A stretch of 64,000 nt of DNA, taken from the NCBI GenBank assembly GCA_965202905.1, contig OZ241868.1, forward strand, positions 1,984,001 to 2,048,000, given 5' to 3'. The notes beneath the pieces were generated by a model that searched no databases, had not been told where the DNA came from, and was given only the letters and a program-made list of their open reading frames with translations. Source of the DNA: CAYFYS01 sp965202905 (lineage in GTDB: Bacteria > Pseudomonadota > Alphaproteobacteria > MPNO01). Of the stretch, positions 24,030 through 31,919 are shown one piece after another; the stretch's first letter is position 1, and every line of letters begins with the position of its first letter. The translations under genes were made by a program, and so were the position numbers.

Positions 24030-24479
24030 TTATGGCGTTTCCTGGGCGAACGGCAGGAAGTCCTCCGCGGTGTCCAGCCCGTAGCCCTCGCCGATCCGCT
24101 CCAGCGCACTGATCTCCAGCACGTTGCGGTCGGGATCGTGGAAATAGCACTGACGGCCGATGAACACGCCGTCGCGGCGGTCCTCCTCGAAAAAGATCTC
24201 CACCCCGTGGCTTCTGACGTGCTCGATCGCCGCTTCGTACTTGTCGACGTCGACGCGGAAGGCGTGGTGGATCAGGAACTCCTTGCCCGGGTTGGGATCG
24301 ATCGGCGTCTTGGAACGGGTCAGGATCACGTGGTCGTTGCCTGCCACCATGAACGTCATGCCGATGGCCGGCACGCGCTGGATGGTGCGCAATCCCACGA
24401 CATCGCGATAGAACGCCTCGCTCCTTTCGGGGTCGCTGACCGGGATGGTGAAGTGGACGACACCCTTGTTTTCGATCAT
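24030..24479 (-). CDS. VOC-family protein
   Basis: 149 residues, single VOC domain. KGVVHFTIPVSDPERSEAFY opens the fold, IHHAFRVDVDKYEAAIEHVR begins the second half, and CYFHDPDRNVLEISALERIG closes it; possible metal ligands are H9, H71 or H72, and the Glu of NVLEI. It lies 25 bases upstream of the two-module VOC gene, on the same strand, so they are likely co-transcribed. Possible roles include a glyoxalase-like lyase or a ring-cleavage enzyme; the substrate cannot be told. Confidence 0.82.
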   Translation of the reverse strand: MIENKGVVHFTIPVSDPERSEAFYRDVVGLRTIQRVPAIGMTFMVAGNDHVILTRSKTPIDPNPGKEFLIHHAFRVDVDKYEAAIEHVRSHGVEIFFEEDRRDGVFIGRQCYFHDPDRNVLEISALERIGEGYGLDTAEDFLPFAQETP

Positions 24480-24491
24480 TCGGGCCTCCTC

Positions 24492-24548
24492 GGTTATGGC
24501 TTCGCGCGGGGGTTGTGGCTTCGCGCGGGGGTTGTGGCTTTGCGCGGG
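24492..24548. repeat. Three tandem copies of a 19-bp unit
   Basis: Units start at 24492, 24511 and 24530: GGTTGTGGCTTCGCGCGGG with one A/G and one C/T difference between copies. They fill the gap between the gloA remnant stop and the VOC gene start, where the promoter or ribosome site would lie. Confidence 0.85.
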
Positions 24549-24555
24549 CCGGCGC

Positions 24556-24985
24556 TCAGGCGCGTTCGCCCAGTTCGATCATGTAGCCGTCGGGGTCCTT
24601 GACGAAGGCGATGACCGGCGCGTTCGGCCCGCCGTGCTTGAGCGGCCCGGCCGGACGCGGGATGTCGACCCCCTCCTCGGCCAGGGTCTCGCACAGGCCG
24701 TAGATGTCGGGCGCGCCGATCGCGATATGGCCGAACCCGTCGCCCTTGTCGTAGTCGTCGTCCTTGCCCCAGTTATTAGGTCGGCTCGATCGCTGGCTGG
24801 CTCTCCTCCTCGCCGTAGCCGAGGAAGACGACCGTGTAGCGCCCGCCCTCGTTCTCGATGCGGCGGAATACCGACATGCCGAACAGCCCAGTATAGAAAT
24901 CGACCGATGTCTCCAGGTCCTTGACCCGAAGCATGGTGTGCCGGATGCGCGGCCTGGCGGGCATTCGCAGCGCCTTTTCACTCAT
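24556..24985 (-). pseudogene. gloA: Lactoylglutathione lyase gene with one frameshift
   Basis: The first 69 codons read RIRHTMLRVKDLETSVDFYT then LFGMSVFRRIENEGGRYTVV and LGYGEEESQPAIEPT before a stop. In the next frame the protein continues NNWGKDDDYDKGDGFGHIAI, then DIYGLCETLAEEGVDIPRPA and KDPDGYMIELGERA. GloA needs ELTYNWG at the joint; the sequence ACCTAATAACTGG at about 24768-24780 carries one extra base there. Both halves keep the H, E, H and E zinc ligands of glyoxalase I (methylglyoxal detoxification). Either a recent inactivation or a sequencing error. Confidence 0.85.
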
Positions 24986-25200
24986 CGTCGGACCTCTCCC
25001 GGACCGGTCGCCAGCTTAAGTCACGTCGATTGCGCTGTCTATTCGGTGGCCTCCGAGACACCGCGACAGGCGTCGCGCCGTACCGGCATGTCCGGCTGCA
25101 ACAGGTCCGGCGGCCGGGCCTTTCCGTTGACACATGATGGACGATAGGCGATCGATCGGCGGTCGAATACGCTGAAACGCGGCAAACCAGGGAGGATGCG

Positions 25201-25818
25201 GTGATCGATCTGTATTTCTGGACGACGGACAACGGCTACAAGGCGCGCCAGATGATCGAGGAGACCGGGCTCGATTACACGATCAAGCCGGTCAATCTGC
25301 GCGAGAAAGAGCAGTTCGATCCGGAGTTCATGAAAATCAGCCCCGGCCATAAGATCCCGGCCATCGCCGATCCGGACGGGCCGGGCGGTCGCCGCGTTAC
25401 GCTGTGCGAATCGGGCGCGATCCTGAAGTACCTCGCAGAGAAGGCCGGCGGCGCGCTCTACCCCGAGGACCCGGCCGTCCGCCCGGCGGTCGATCAGTGG
25501 TTCTTCTTCGGCGCCTCGACCTTCACCCCGCTCGCCCAGCAGTTCGGCCTGTTCTTCCACCGCTTCGGCGAGGACGTCCCGCCCGCCAAGGCCCATTACG
25601 ACACCGTGCTGCGCGACCTGCTGTCGATCTTCGACCGGCATTTGGCGGATAACGAGTACTTCGCCGGCGCCTATTCGATCGCCGACATCTCGTCCTATCC
25701 CGACGTCCACATCCACGGGGCGGGCGGCGTCGGTCTCGACGACTACCCCAACCTCAAGCGCTGGCACGACGCGATCGAAGCACGCCCGGCCGTCCGGCGC
25801 GCCTGGGGCGATTTCTAA
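25201..25818 (+). CDS. Glutathione S-transferase
   Basis: 205 residues. Thioredoxin-like N-terminal half: IDLYFWTTDNGYKARQMIEE, then FMKISPGHKIPAIADPDG and the glutathione-binding LCESGAILKYLAEKAGG. The C-terminal helical domain has FAGAYSIADISSYPDVHIHG with the conserved aspartate N-capping box. It resembles the YfcG/Ure2p-like branch, which often has disulfide-reductase activity. Start GTG at 25201, preceded by GGGAGGATGCG. Divergent from the gloA remnant. Confidence 0.9.
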   Translation: MIDLYFWTTDNGYKARQMIEETGLDYTIKPVNLREKEQFDPEFMKISPGHKIPAIADPDGPGGRRVTLCESGAILKYLAEKAGGALYPEDPAVRPAVDQWFFFGASTFTPLAQQFGLFFHRFGEDVPPAKAHYDTVLRDLLSIFDRHLADNEYFAGAYSIADISSYPDVHIHGAGGVGLDDYPNLKRWHDAIEARPAVRRAWGDF

Positions 25819-25865
25819 CCGCTACGCCCATCTCGTCCCTCGCCGGCGACCGCTGGTGCGAACGC

Positions 25866-26020
25866 AAGAAAGGGCCCGGAAATCGGCGATTTCCGGGCCA
25901 GTGCAACAGGGAGGCTTCACGTCTGGGAGACGTAGGGTCCGAGGACCCCTATCCGGCGTGCAGAACACGCTCGGGTCTCGAAGCGCCTGACCGGCGCTGC
26001 TGCGCGACGGCCCTTCGCCA
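25866..26020 (-). ncRNA. Structured RNA, 6S RNA candidate
   Basis: The 310-base gap 25819-26128 has no ORF but is rich in stems. Read on the reverse strand, GGGCC (26013-26009) can pair with GGCCC (25899-25895) and GCGCAGCAG (26005-25997) with CTGTTGCAC (25909-25901, one mismatch), making a closing stem. Inside comes an asymmetric open region, then GAGAC (25979-25975) pairing with GTCTC (25931-25927), enclosing two hairpins (GCGTG/CACGC and GGGTCC/GGACCC). The 3' side of the open region carries GTGAAGCCTCC. Closing stem, large central bubble, long apical arm, about 155 nt and a 3' terminator hairpin fit 6S RNA, the RNA polymerase-sigma70 regulator. The usual zapA neighbour is absent, so another sRNA is possible. 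Confidence 0.5.
25873..25899 (-). terminator. Strong hairpin terminator
   Basis: GGCCCGGAAATC-GCC-GATTTCCGGGCC on the reverse strand: a perfect 12-bp stem with a 3-base loop, followed by CTTTCTTGC. It would end the RNA candidate on the reverse strand and could also stop transcription from the forward GST gene. Confidence 0.7.
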
Positions 26021-26128
26021 ATGTTCGACACTACCCAAATGTGATTGTTCGGCGTTCGATGCCACCGGGTTTTTCACATTTCAGCCATGCATAAACTGCG
26101 TGATTGAAATGTGCCCGCAAGCGATTGC

Positions 26129-27028
26129 TCAGTAGATCCCGCCGGATGCAACGCTGCCGACCAGAAAATCGCGAAATGCGGCAATGCGCTGGGAGTGGCG
26201 CAGCTCCTCGGGGTAGACGAAATAGATGTCGAAGGCTGGCCCCTCCATCTCCGGCAACACCGGAACGAGGTCGCGGGCGAGCTGCCCGAGATAGTCAGGC
26301 AACGAGGCGATCCCGAGGCCGCTCGCGGCCGCGCGGTACATGCCGTAGATGTTGTTCACGCTCAGCACGGGTCGGCGCGGCGCGCGTGGACTACGCCCGG
26401 CCGAGAGCATCCAGTTGATCTCCGAATAGGGCGGATGGATGGTCTCGTCATAGGCAATCAACTGATGCCGGTCGAGCTCGTCCAGCCGGTGCGGCGTGCC
26501 GAATTTGTTGAGATAGGACGGCGCGGCGAAGGCGTGGTGGCGCATGGTGGCCAGGCGCCGCTGGATGAGGTCGGACTGGCGCGGCGGGGTCATGCGGATG
26601 GCGACATCGGCCTGGCCCATCGACAGGTCGAGCTCGTCCTCGCTGACCATCAGGGTTACGGAGATCTCCGGATAGGTTTCGATGAACTCTCGCAGCCGCT
26701 CGGTCAGCCAGATCGAGCCGAAGGCCACGGTGGTGGTGATCCTGAGCGGGCCCTTCGGCCGGTCGCGCGATTCGCTGACCATCGCCTCGGCCATGGCGAG
26801 CTTGGCGAAGACCTCCTTGGCTGTCTGGAACAGCGTCGCGCCGGTCTCGGTCAGCCTGAGCCCGCGGGCGTGACGGTGGAACAGCGGCGCGTTGAGGCTG
26901 GTTTCGAGCGCCCCGATCTGGCGGCTGACCGACGACTGCGAGAGGTTCAGCGATTCCCCGGCGTGGGTGAAGCTGCCCGCCTCGGCGACGGCGTGGAAGA
27001 CCCGTAGCTTGTCCCAATCCATCGTCAC
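26129..27028 (-). CDS. LysR-family regulator of the LsrB/VtlR type
   Basis: 299 residues. The N-terminal winged helix-turn-helix reads WDKLRVFHAVAEAGSFTHAG, SLNLSQSSVSRQIGALETSL, then PLFHRHARGLRLTETG; the rest is the two-lobed effector domain. The opening MDWDKLRVFHAVAEAGSFT and its position directly after trxB match LsrB of Sinorhizobium and VtlR of Brucella/Agrobacterium, which control redox and envelope genes and small RNAs. It lies 15 bases downstream of trxB and is likely co-transcribed. A structured RNA candidate follows it on the same strand. Confidence 0.9.
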   Translation of the reverse strand: MTMDWDKLRVFHAVAEAGSFTHAGESLNLSQSSVSRQIGALETSLNAPLFHRHARGLRLTETGATLFQTAKEVFAKLAMAEAMVSESRDRPKGPLRITTTVAFGSIWLTERLREFIETYPEISVTLMVSEDELDLSMGQADVAIRMTPPRQSDLIQRRLATMRHHAFAAPSYLNKFGTPHRLDELDRHQLIAYDETIHPPYSEINWMLSAGRSPRAPRRPVLSVNNIYGMYRAAASGLGIASLPDYLGQLARDLVPVLPEMEGPAFDIYFVYPEELRHSQRIAAFRDFLVGSVASGGIY

Positions 27029-27043
27029 CGGCCTTCGCGTCTC

Positions 27044-28006
27044 TTACTCCGCGGCAGCCGCGAAATCGTGCCCGGCGAGGAATTTCTCGGCTTCCAGCGC
27101 CGCCATGCAGCCCGTGCCCGCCGCCGTCACCGCCTGGCGGTAGACCTTGTCCTGCACGTCGCCGGCGGCAAACACGCCCGGGACGCTGGTCACCGTGTTG
27201 TCCGGCCCGGTCCTGATATAGCCCTCGTCATCCATGTCGATCTGGCCGCGGAACAGCCGGGTCGCGGGGTCGTGGCCGATGGCGACGAACAGCCCGGCGA
27301 CGGCAAGCTCGCTCGCGGCGTCGGTCTTGACGTTGCGCAGCCGCAGGCCGGTCACCTCCGGGGGGTCGCGGTTGCCGAGGACCTCCTGGACCACCGTGTC
27401 CCAGACGATTTCGATCTTGTCGTTCCGGAACAGGCGCTCCTGCAGGATCTTCTCCGACCGGAGCCGGTCGCGGCGGTGGATCAGGCGCACCCTGGTCGCG
27501 TGGCTGGTCAGATACAGCGCCTCTTCCGACGCGGTGTTGCCTCCGCCGACGACCGCGACTTCCTTGCCGCGGAAGAAGAAGCCGTCGCAGGTCGCGCACG
27601 CGGAGACGCCGAAGCCCTGGAAGGCCGCCTCGCTGTCGAGCCCGAGCCAGCGAGCCTGGGCGCCGGTCGCAATGATGATGGTCTCGGCCAGATAGATGTC
27701 GCCGCCGTCGCCGGTGCAGCGGAACGGGCGCTGCGACAGATCGACCTCGCAGATCAGATCGCTCACCAGATTCGTGCCGACGTTCTGCGCCTGGGCGGCC
27801 ATTTGCTCCATCAGCCAGGGACCCTGGATGACGTCGGCGAAGCCGGGATAGTTTTCCACGTCGGTTGTGATGCTGAGCTGGCCGCCGACCTCGATGCCGG
27901 TGACCAGCATCGGCTCCAGCGCGGCGCGCGCGGCGTAGACCGCGGCCGTGTATCCGGCCGGCCCGGACCCCAGAATGAGGACTTTCGAAGAGTGTGTTTG
28001 CGACAT
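27044..28006 (-). CDS. trxB: Thioredoxin-disulfide reductase
   Basis: 320 residues, cytosolic NADPH-dependent flavoenzyme that reduces thioredoxin. FAD-binding KVLILGSGPAGYTAAVYAAR at the N-terminus, redox-active SACATCDGFFFRGKEVAVVG (CATC) followed by the NADPH-binding GGGNTASEEALYL, HRRDRLRSEKI, and the C-terminal FAD motif PGVFAAGDVQDKVYRQAVTA then GTGCMAALEAE. The ATG at 28006 (MSQTHSSKV) is chosen; the longer upstream frame is not conserved in TrxB. Divergent from the Lrp gene across 210 bases. Confidence 0.96.
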   Translation of the reverse strand: MSQTHSSKVLILGSGPAGYTAAVYAARAALEPMLVTGIEVGGQLSITTDVENYPGFADVIQGPWLMEQMAAQAQNVGTNLVSDLICEVDLSQRPFRCTGDGGDIYLAETIIIATGAQARWLGLDSEAAFQGFGVSACATCDGFFFRGKEVAVVGGGNTASEEALYLTSHATRVRLIHRRDRLRSEKILQERLFRNDKIEIVWDTVVQEVLGNRDPPEVTGLRLRNVKTDAASELAVAGLFVAIGHDPATRLFRGQIDMDDEGYIRTGPDNTVTSVPGVFAAGDVQDKVYRQAVTAAGTGCMAALEAEKFLAGHDFAAAAE

Positions 28007-28127
28007 GGCTTCCCGATCCGACGCACGGCGCGCGGCCGTCTCGTTACTGCTTACTGCGAACAGTGCTGAAGTTAGGACCACCCAACGGCCATTTCCAGAG
28101 ATCGAACGCCGCCGGCCATCGCCAGTC

Positions 28128-28157
28128 TTGAAATATAATTACGGCTAATGGTAATTT
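28128..28157 (+). promoter_or_regulatory. Probable promoter and operator of the Lrp-type gene
   Basis: TTGAAA (28128-28133), 18-base spacer, TAATTT (28152-28157), in an AT-rich island about 60 bases before the Lrp start. Within it AATTAC (28137-28142) and GTAATT (28151-28156) form an inverted repeat with an 8-base spacer overlapping the -10 box, as expected for an autoregulated Lrp gene. Confidence 0.45.
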
Positions 28158-28216
28158 AATTGCGCCCCGACTTAGTTGCGCCTGTGACGGTGGCCGAAAT
28201 TCCGGGAGAAGCGTCG

Positions 28217-28717
28217 ATGGCCCGTGTAAAGTTCGACCGGATCGACCTGCGGATCCTCCGCGACCTGCAGGATCGCGGGCGGATGACCAATGTCGAGCTG
28301 GCCCGCCGCGCAGGGATCTCGCCGCCGCCCTGCCTGCGCCGGGTCCGGGCGCTGGAGGAGACCGGCTGCATCCTCGGCTACCATGCAGAGATCGACCCGG
28401 AATCGCTGGGCTTCGGCGTGACCGTGTTCGCCAATGTCGGGCTGCACAGCCAAGCCGAAACCGACCTGATCGCCTTCGAGAGCCTGGCGGCGTCCTGGCC
28501 CGAGGTGCGCGAGTGCCACATGCTGGCAGGCGAGACGGATTTTCTCCTGAAGATCGTCGCGACCGATTGGGACGCCTATCAGCGCTTCCTGACGACCCGA
28601 CTCACCGCTGCGCCCAACGTCTCGGTGGTGAAGTCGGCCCTGGCCGTGCGCACCTCGAAGCACCGGCCGGGCGTGCCGATCGCCGTCGACGAGTCGCGCG
28701 GCGCCCAGGCGGGCTGA
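28217..28717 (+). CDS. Lrp/AsnC-family transcriptional regulator
   Basis: About 166 residues. N-terminal helix-turn-helix: FDRIDLRILRDLQDRGRMTN, VELARRAGISPPPCLRRVRA, LEETGCILGYHAEIDPESLG. The C-terminal RAM domain has ECHMLAGETDFLLKIVATDW, the amino-acid-binding fold, and ends with a basic tail. Start ATG at 28217 with a GGGAGAAG ribosome site; an ATG 57 bases upstream is less likely. Converges on greA with only ten bases between the stop codons. Confidence 0.93.
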   Translation: MARVKFDRIDLRILRDLQDRGRMTNVELARRAGISPPPCLRRVRALEETGCILGYHAEIDPESLGFGVTVFANVGLHSQAETDLIAFESLAASWPEVRECHMLAGETDFLLKIVATDWDAYQRFLTTRLTAAPNVSVVKSALAVRTSKHRPGVPIAVDESRGAQAG

Positions 28718-28728
28718 TCCGCCCGCCT
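28707..28728. terminator. Bidirectional hairpin between the Lrp gene and greA
   Basis: AGGCGGGC-TGATCC-GCCCGCCT, a perfect 8-bp stem with a 6-base loop. It spans the Lrp stop codon and reaches the greA stop codon, suited to ending transcription from both sides. No long T-run follows. Confidence 0.5.
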
Positions 28729-29201
28729 CAGCGGTACTTGACGCCGGTGACTTCGAACGAGCGGGCGCCCTTCGGCGTCGTGACCTCGACCGAATCGCCG
28801 ATCGTACGGCCGATGACCGCGCGCGCCAGCGGCGAGTTTATCGACAGGCGGCCGGCCGCCACGTCGGACTCGTGCTCGCCGACAAGCTGGAAGGTCCGCT
28901 TCTCGTCGGTGTCTTCGTCGGACAGCGTGACGGTGGCGCCGAACTTGACGTTCTTGCCCGACAGCTTGCTGACGTCGATGATCTCGGCGCGGCGGACGAT
29001 GTCCTCGAGGTCGGCCACGCGGCCCTCGACGAAGGCCTGCCGTTCCCGGGCGGCATGATATTCGGCGTTCTCCGACAGATCGCCGTGTTCGCGCGCCGCG
29101 GCGATCGCGCGGATGATTTCCGGACGTTCCGTCGTCTTCAGGCGCCGCAGCTCTGCGTCCAGCCTGGCGTAGCCATCCGATGTCATGGGGACTCTGTCCA
29201 T
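28728..29201 (-). CDS. greA: Transcription elongation factor GreA
   Basis: 157 residues. The N-terminal coiled-coil hairpin carries YARLDAELRRLKTTERPEII and AREHGDLSENAEYHAARERQ with the acidic tip residues D and E, and the C-terminal FKBP-like domain ends INSPLARAVIGRTIGDSVEV followed by TTPKGARSFEVTGVKY. GreA rescues backtracked RNA polymerase by stimulating transcript cleavage. The start at 29201 (MDRVPMTSDGY) fits the family opening MEKVPMT; the second ATG is five codons in. Confidence 0.96.
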   Translation of the reverse strand: MDRVPMTSDGYARLDAELRRLKTTERPEIIRAIAAAREHGDLSENAEYHAARERQAFVEGRVADLEDIVRRAEIIDVSKLSGKNVKFGATVTLSDEDTDEKRTFQLVGEHESDVAAGRLSINSPLARAVIGRTIGDSVEVTTPKGARSFEVTGVKYR

Positions 29202-29287
29202 CACCTGTCCGCCCACTACAAACGGCCCGGCGCACACGCCGCACCCGGGCGGCGCGGCGCACATGCTTGGGAACCACGAGGCGTATA

Positions 29288-29316
29288 TATCTAGCGCCGC
29301 GCCGGCCCGACTTCAA
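29288..29316 (-). promoter_or_regulatory. Predicted sigma70 promoter for greA
   Basis: On the reverse strand TTGAAG (29316-29311), a 17-base spacer, and TAGATA (29293-29288), which would start transcription near 29281 and leave an 80-base leader before greA. Confidence 0.5.
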
Positions 29317-29374
29317 GGGGCGCCGCCGCCGGACATCGGGCGCCGCGCCGGGCGCTCTCAGAGACGAAATGAAA

Positions 29375-29388
29375 TTACATAAATGTAA
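29375..29388. promoter_or_regulatory. Inverted repeat TTACAT-AA-ATGTAA
   Basis: A perfect 6+6 palindrome in an AT-rich patch, about 90 bases before yqeY and 174 bases before greA. The patch is the only AT-rich stretch of this divergent gap besides the greA -10 region. Could be an operator or part of the yqeY promoter. Confidence 0.35.
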
Positions 29389-29478
29389 ACAGAGACTTGC
29401 GCTAATCGCATCGGTTGATGCCGCACGCGAATTCGGATACGCTTGCCGACCGGGGCCCGGGGATGGTGGTGGGGATCG

Positions 29479-29940
29479 ATGCTGCGAGAGCATCTGAGCG
29501 ATCGCCTCAAGCAGGCGATGAAGAGCAAAGAGGCCAACGTGGTCTCGACGATTCGTCTGATCCTCACCGCAGTGAAGGATCGCGACATCGCCGCCCGCGG
29601 CAAGGGCAACGCCGATGGCATCAGCGACCAGGACATCCTGCAGGTCCTGCTGACCATGGTCCGCCAGCGCGAGGAGGCGATCGTGCTCTACGAGAAAGGC
29701 GGGCGTGAGGAGCTGGTCAGGCGGGAGGCCGAAGAGATCGGCGTGATCCGCACTTTCCTGCCGCGCCAGCTCGACGATGACGAGCTTGCCGAGGCGGTGC
29801 GCTCGATCGTGGACGAGATCGGGGCGGCCAGCCTCAAGGATATGGGCCGGACGATGGCGGCCCTGAAAGGGCGCTACGCCGGCCGGATGGATTTCACAAA
29901 GGCCTCGGCCGTGGTAAAGGCGGAGCTGACCGGCGGCTGA
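29479..29940 (+). CDS. GatB/YqeY domain protein
   Basis: 153 residues. Family motifs: MLREHLSDRLKQAMKSKEAN, VVSTIRLILTAVKDRDIAAR, then EAIVLYEKGGREELVRREAE and EIGVIRTFLPRQLDDDELAE, ending with MAALKGRYAGRMDFTKASAV. YqeY proteins are free-standing versions of the tail domain of the GatB subunit of Asp/Glu-tRNA amidotransferase; their own role is unsettled. The gene precedes dnaG and rpoD on the same strand, a common alphaproteobacterial arrangement. Start ATG at 29479. Confidence 0.92.
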   Translation: MLREHLSDRLKQAMKSKEANVVSTIRLILTAVKDRDIAARGKGNADGISDQDILQVLLTMVRQREEAIVLYEKGGREELVRREAEEIGVIRTFLPRQLDDDELAEAVRSIVDEIGAASLKDMGRTMAALKGRYAGRMDFTKASAVVKAELTGG

Positions 29941-30031
29941 GGCCGCCCGCGGTTTCGTCGAGCAGCGTATTTCGTTGAGCAGCGCATAAGGGGTGGCGCG
30001 AGCCCCGCCGGCCGGCATGACAAGGGTTGGA

Positions 30032-31855
30032 ATGGCGATTTCGCCCGATTTCCTCGACGAGTTGCGCACACGGGTCGGGCTGGCCGATGTCGTCGCCCGG
30101 CACGTCCAGCTCAAGCGCAGCGGCCGCGAGGCCTCGGGCCTGTGCCCGTTTCACAACGAAAAGACGCCCTCGTTCACCGTCAGCCAGGAGAAAGGCTTCT
30201 TCCACTGCTTCGGCTGCGGCGCCCACGGCGATGTGGTCGGCTTCGTGATGCGCATCGAAGGACTGTCGTTCCCCGAGGCGGTCGAGCGGCTGGCGGGCGA
30301 GGCCGGCCTCGAAATCCCGCGGGCGAGCCCGGAAGTCCGCGAGGCCGAGCGCCGGAAGGCCGATCTGCATGGCGTCATGGAGCGCTGCTGCGCGTTCTTC
30401 GAGCGCGAGCTCGCCGGGCCGCGCGGGGGCGAGGCGCGGCTCTATCTCGAGCGGCGTGGGATCGATCGGGCCACTATCGCCCGGTTTCGCCTGGGCTACG
30501 CGCCGGATTCGCGCACCGCGCTGCGCAACGCGGTCATGGACGCGGCGGCGCCCGAGACGATGCTGGTGGAGGTCGGCATGCTGATCCGTCCCGAGGCCGG
30601 CACGCCGTATGACCGGTTCCGCGGCCGGGTGATGTTCCCGATCGCCGACCGGCGCGGCCGGGTGATCGCCTTCGGCGGCCGAATCCTGGGCGAGGGCAGG
30701 CCGAAATACCTGAACTCTCCGGACACGCCGCTGTTCCATAAGGGCCGGGTGCTCTACGGCATGGCGACCGCGCGCCAGGCGGCGCATGAGAAGGCCCGGG
30801 TGGTGGTGGCCGAAGGCTATACCGACGTGATCGCGCTGACCCGGGCGGGCATCGCCGAAGCCGTCGCGCCGCTGGGCACCGCGCTGACCGAGCGCCATCT
30901 GCACGAGCTCTGGCGCATGGCGGACGAGCCGATCCTGTGCTTCGACGGGGACGCGGCGGGCCAGCGCGCCGCGTGGCGCGCGGCCGAGCGCGCCCTGCCG
31001 ATCCTGCGGCCGGGCAAGTCGCTGCAGTTCGTCGGCTTGCCGGCGGGCGAGGATCCCGACAGCCTGCTGGCGCGCGGCGGCCCGGGCGCGATCGAGGCCT
31101 GCCTGACACGCCGGCGCGGTCTGGTCGAGATGGTCTGGGAGATGGCGGCGGCCGGACGGCGGCTGGACACGCCCGAACGCATCGCCGGCCTCGAGCAGCA
31201 GCTCGACCGGCTGGTCGGCGGCATCGACGACCGCAAGGTCCATTTCCAGTACCGCGCCCACATGCGTCGGCGGCTGGGCGAGCTTTCGGGATTTCGCCGG
31301 CGCGCGCCGCCGTCGCTGCCGATGCCGGCCGGCGCCGCCCCGGAGACGCTCACGCGCCAGGGCCAGCGCTTCGTGCTGGCCACGGTGCTGCGCCACCCGG
31401 GACTGGCCGATGAATTCTGCGAGCGTTTATCGGGCCTTGATATGTCCGAGGAGAGACTTGACAAGCTTCTCGGAGAGATTTTATTGCTCCTCAGACGGGC
31501 GCCCGGGCTTGACGCGTCGGCGCTCAGGCTCCAATTGACCGGGGTGGACGCCGAGGCGGCGGATTCGCTGCTTTGTGCGGACATGTATGCCCAATGGCCC
31601 ATCGCGCGGCCGGAGTCGTCGATTGAGTCTGCACGACGGGGGCTCACGCATGCACTGGACCGCCTCATGAAGCCGGCCTTGGACGCAGAGCTGGCGGCGG
31701 CCGAAATGGCCCTGGCGAACGATCCGAGCGACGAGAACCTGAAGCGACTCCGACACCTGAAGGCATCCCAGGACATCGGGGCCGAGTTTGCGGATTTCGC
31801 CGAGATGGACCCGCAGAGTCATGTCTTCGGCCACGGACGGGGGCGTGAAGCCTGA
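30032..31855 (+). CDS. dnaG: DNA primase
   Basis: 607 residues. Makes the RNA primers for replication. The N-terminal CHC2 zinc-binding domain shows LCPFHNEKTPSFTVSQEKGF then FHCFGCGAHGDVVGF; the core has YLERRGIDRATIARFRLGYA, the basic RFRGRVMFPIADRRGRVIAF, and a TOPRIM fold with VVVAEGYTDVIAL and CFDGDAAGQRAAWRAAERA. The C-terminal part is the helicase-binding helical domain. Start ATG at 30032 with AAGGG upstream; an in-frame ATG 15 bases earlier is possible. 64 bases before rpoD. Confidence 0.96.
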   Translation: MAISPDFLDELRTRVGLADVVARHVQLKRSGREASGLCPFHNEKTPSFTVSQEKGFFHCFGCGAHGDVVGFVMRIEGLSFPEAVERLAGEAGLEIPRASPEVREAERRKADLHGVMERCCAFFERELAGPRGGEARLYLERRGIDRATIARFRLGYAPDSRTALRNAVMDAAAPETMLVEVGMLIRPEAGTPYDRFRGRVMFPIADRRGRVIAFGGRILGEGRPKYLNSPDTPLFHKGRVLYGMATARQAAHEKARVVVAEGYTDVIALTRAGIAEAVAPLGTALTERHLHELWRMADEPILCFDGDAAGQRAAWRAAERALPILRPGKSLQFVGLPAGEDPDSLLARGGPGAIEACLTRRRGLVEMVWEMAAAGRRLDTPERIAGLEQQLDRLVGGIDDRKVHFQYRAHMRRRLGELSGFRRRAPPSLPMPAGAAPETLTRQGQRFVLATVLRHPGLADEFCERLSGLDMSEERLDKLLGEILLLLRRAPGLDASALRLQLTGVDAEAADSLLCADMYAQWPIARPESSIESARRGLTHALDRLMKPALDAELAAAEMALANDPSDENLKRLRHLKASQDIGAEFADFAEMDPQSHVFGHGRGREA

Positions 31856-31919
31856 GTGCCCGGGGGCGGCGCGCCGAGGGCTCGCCGGAACGGGGAAACA
31901 ACATAACATAGGGACCGCG

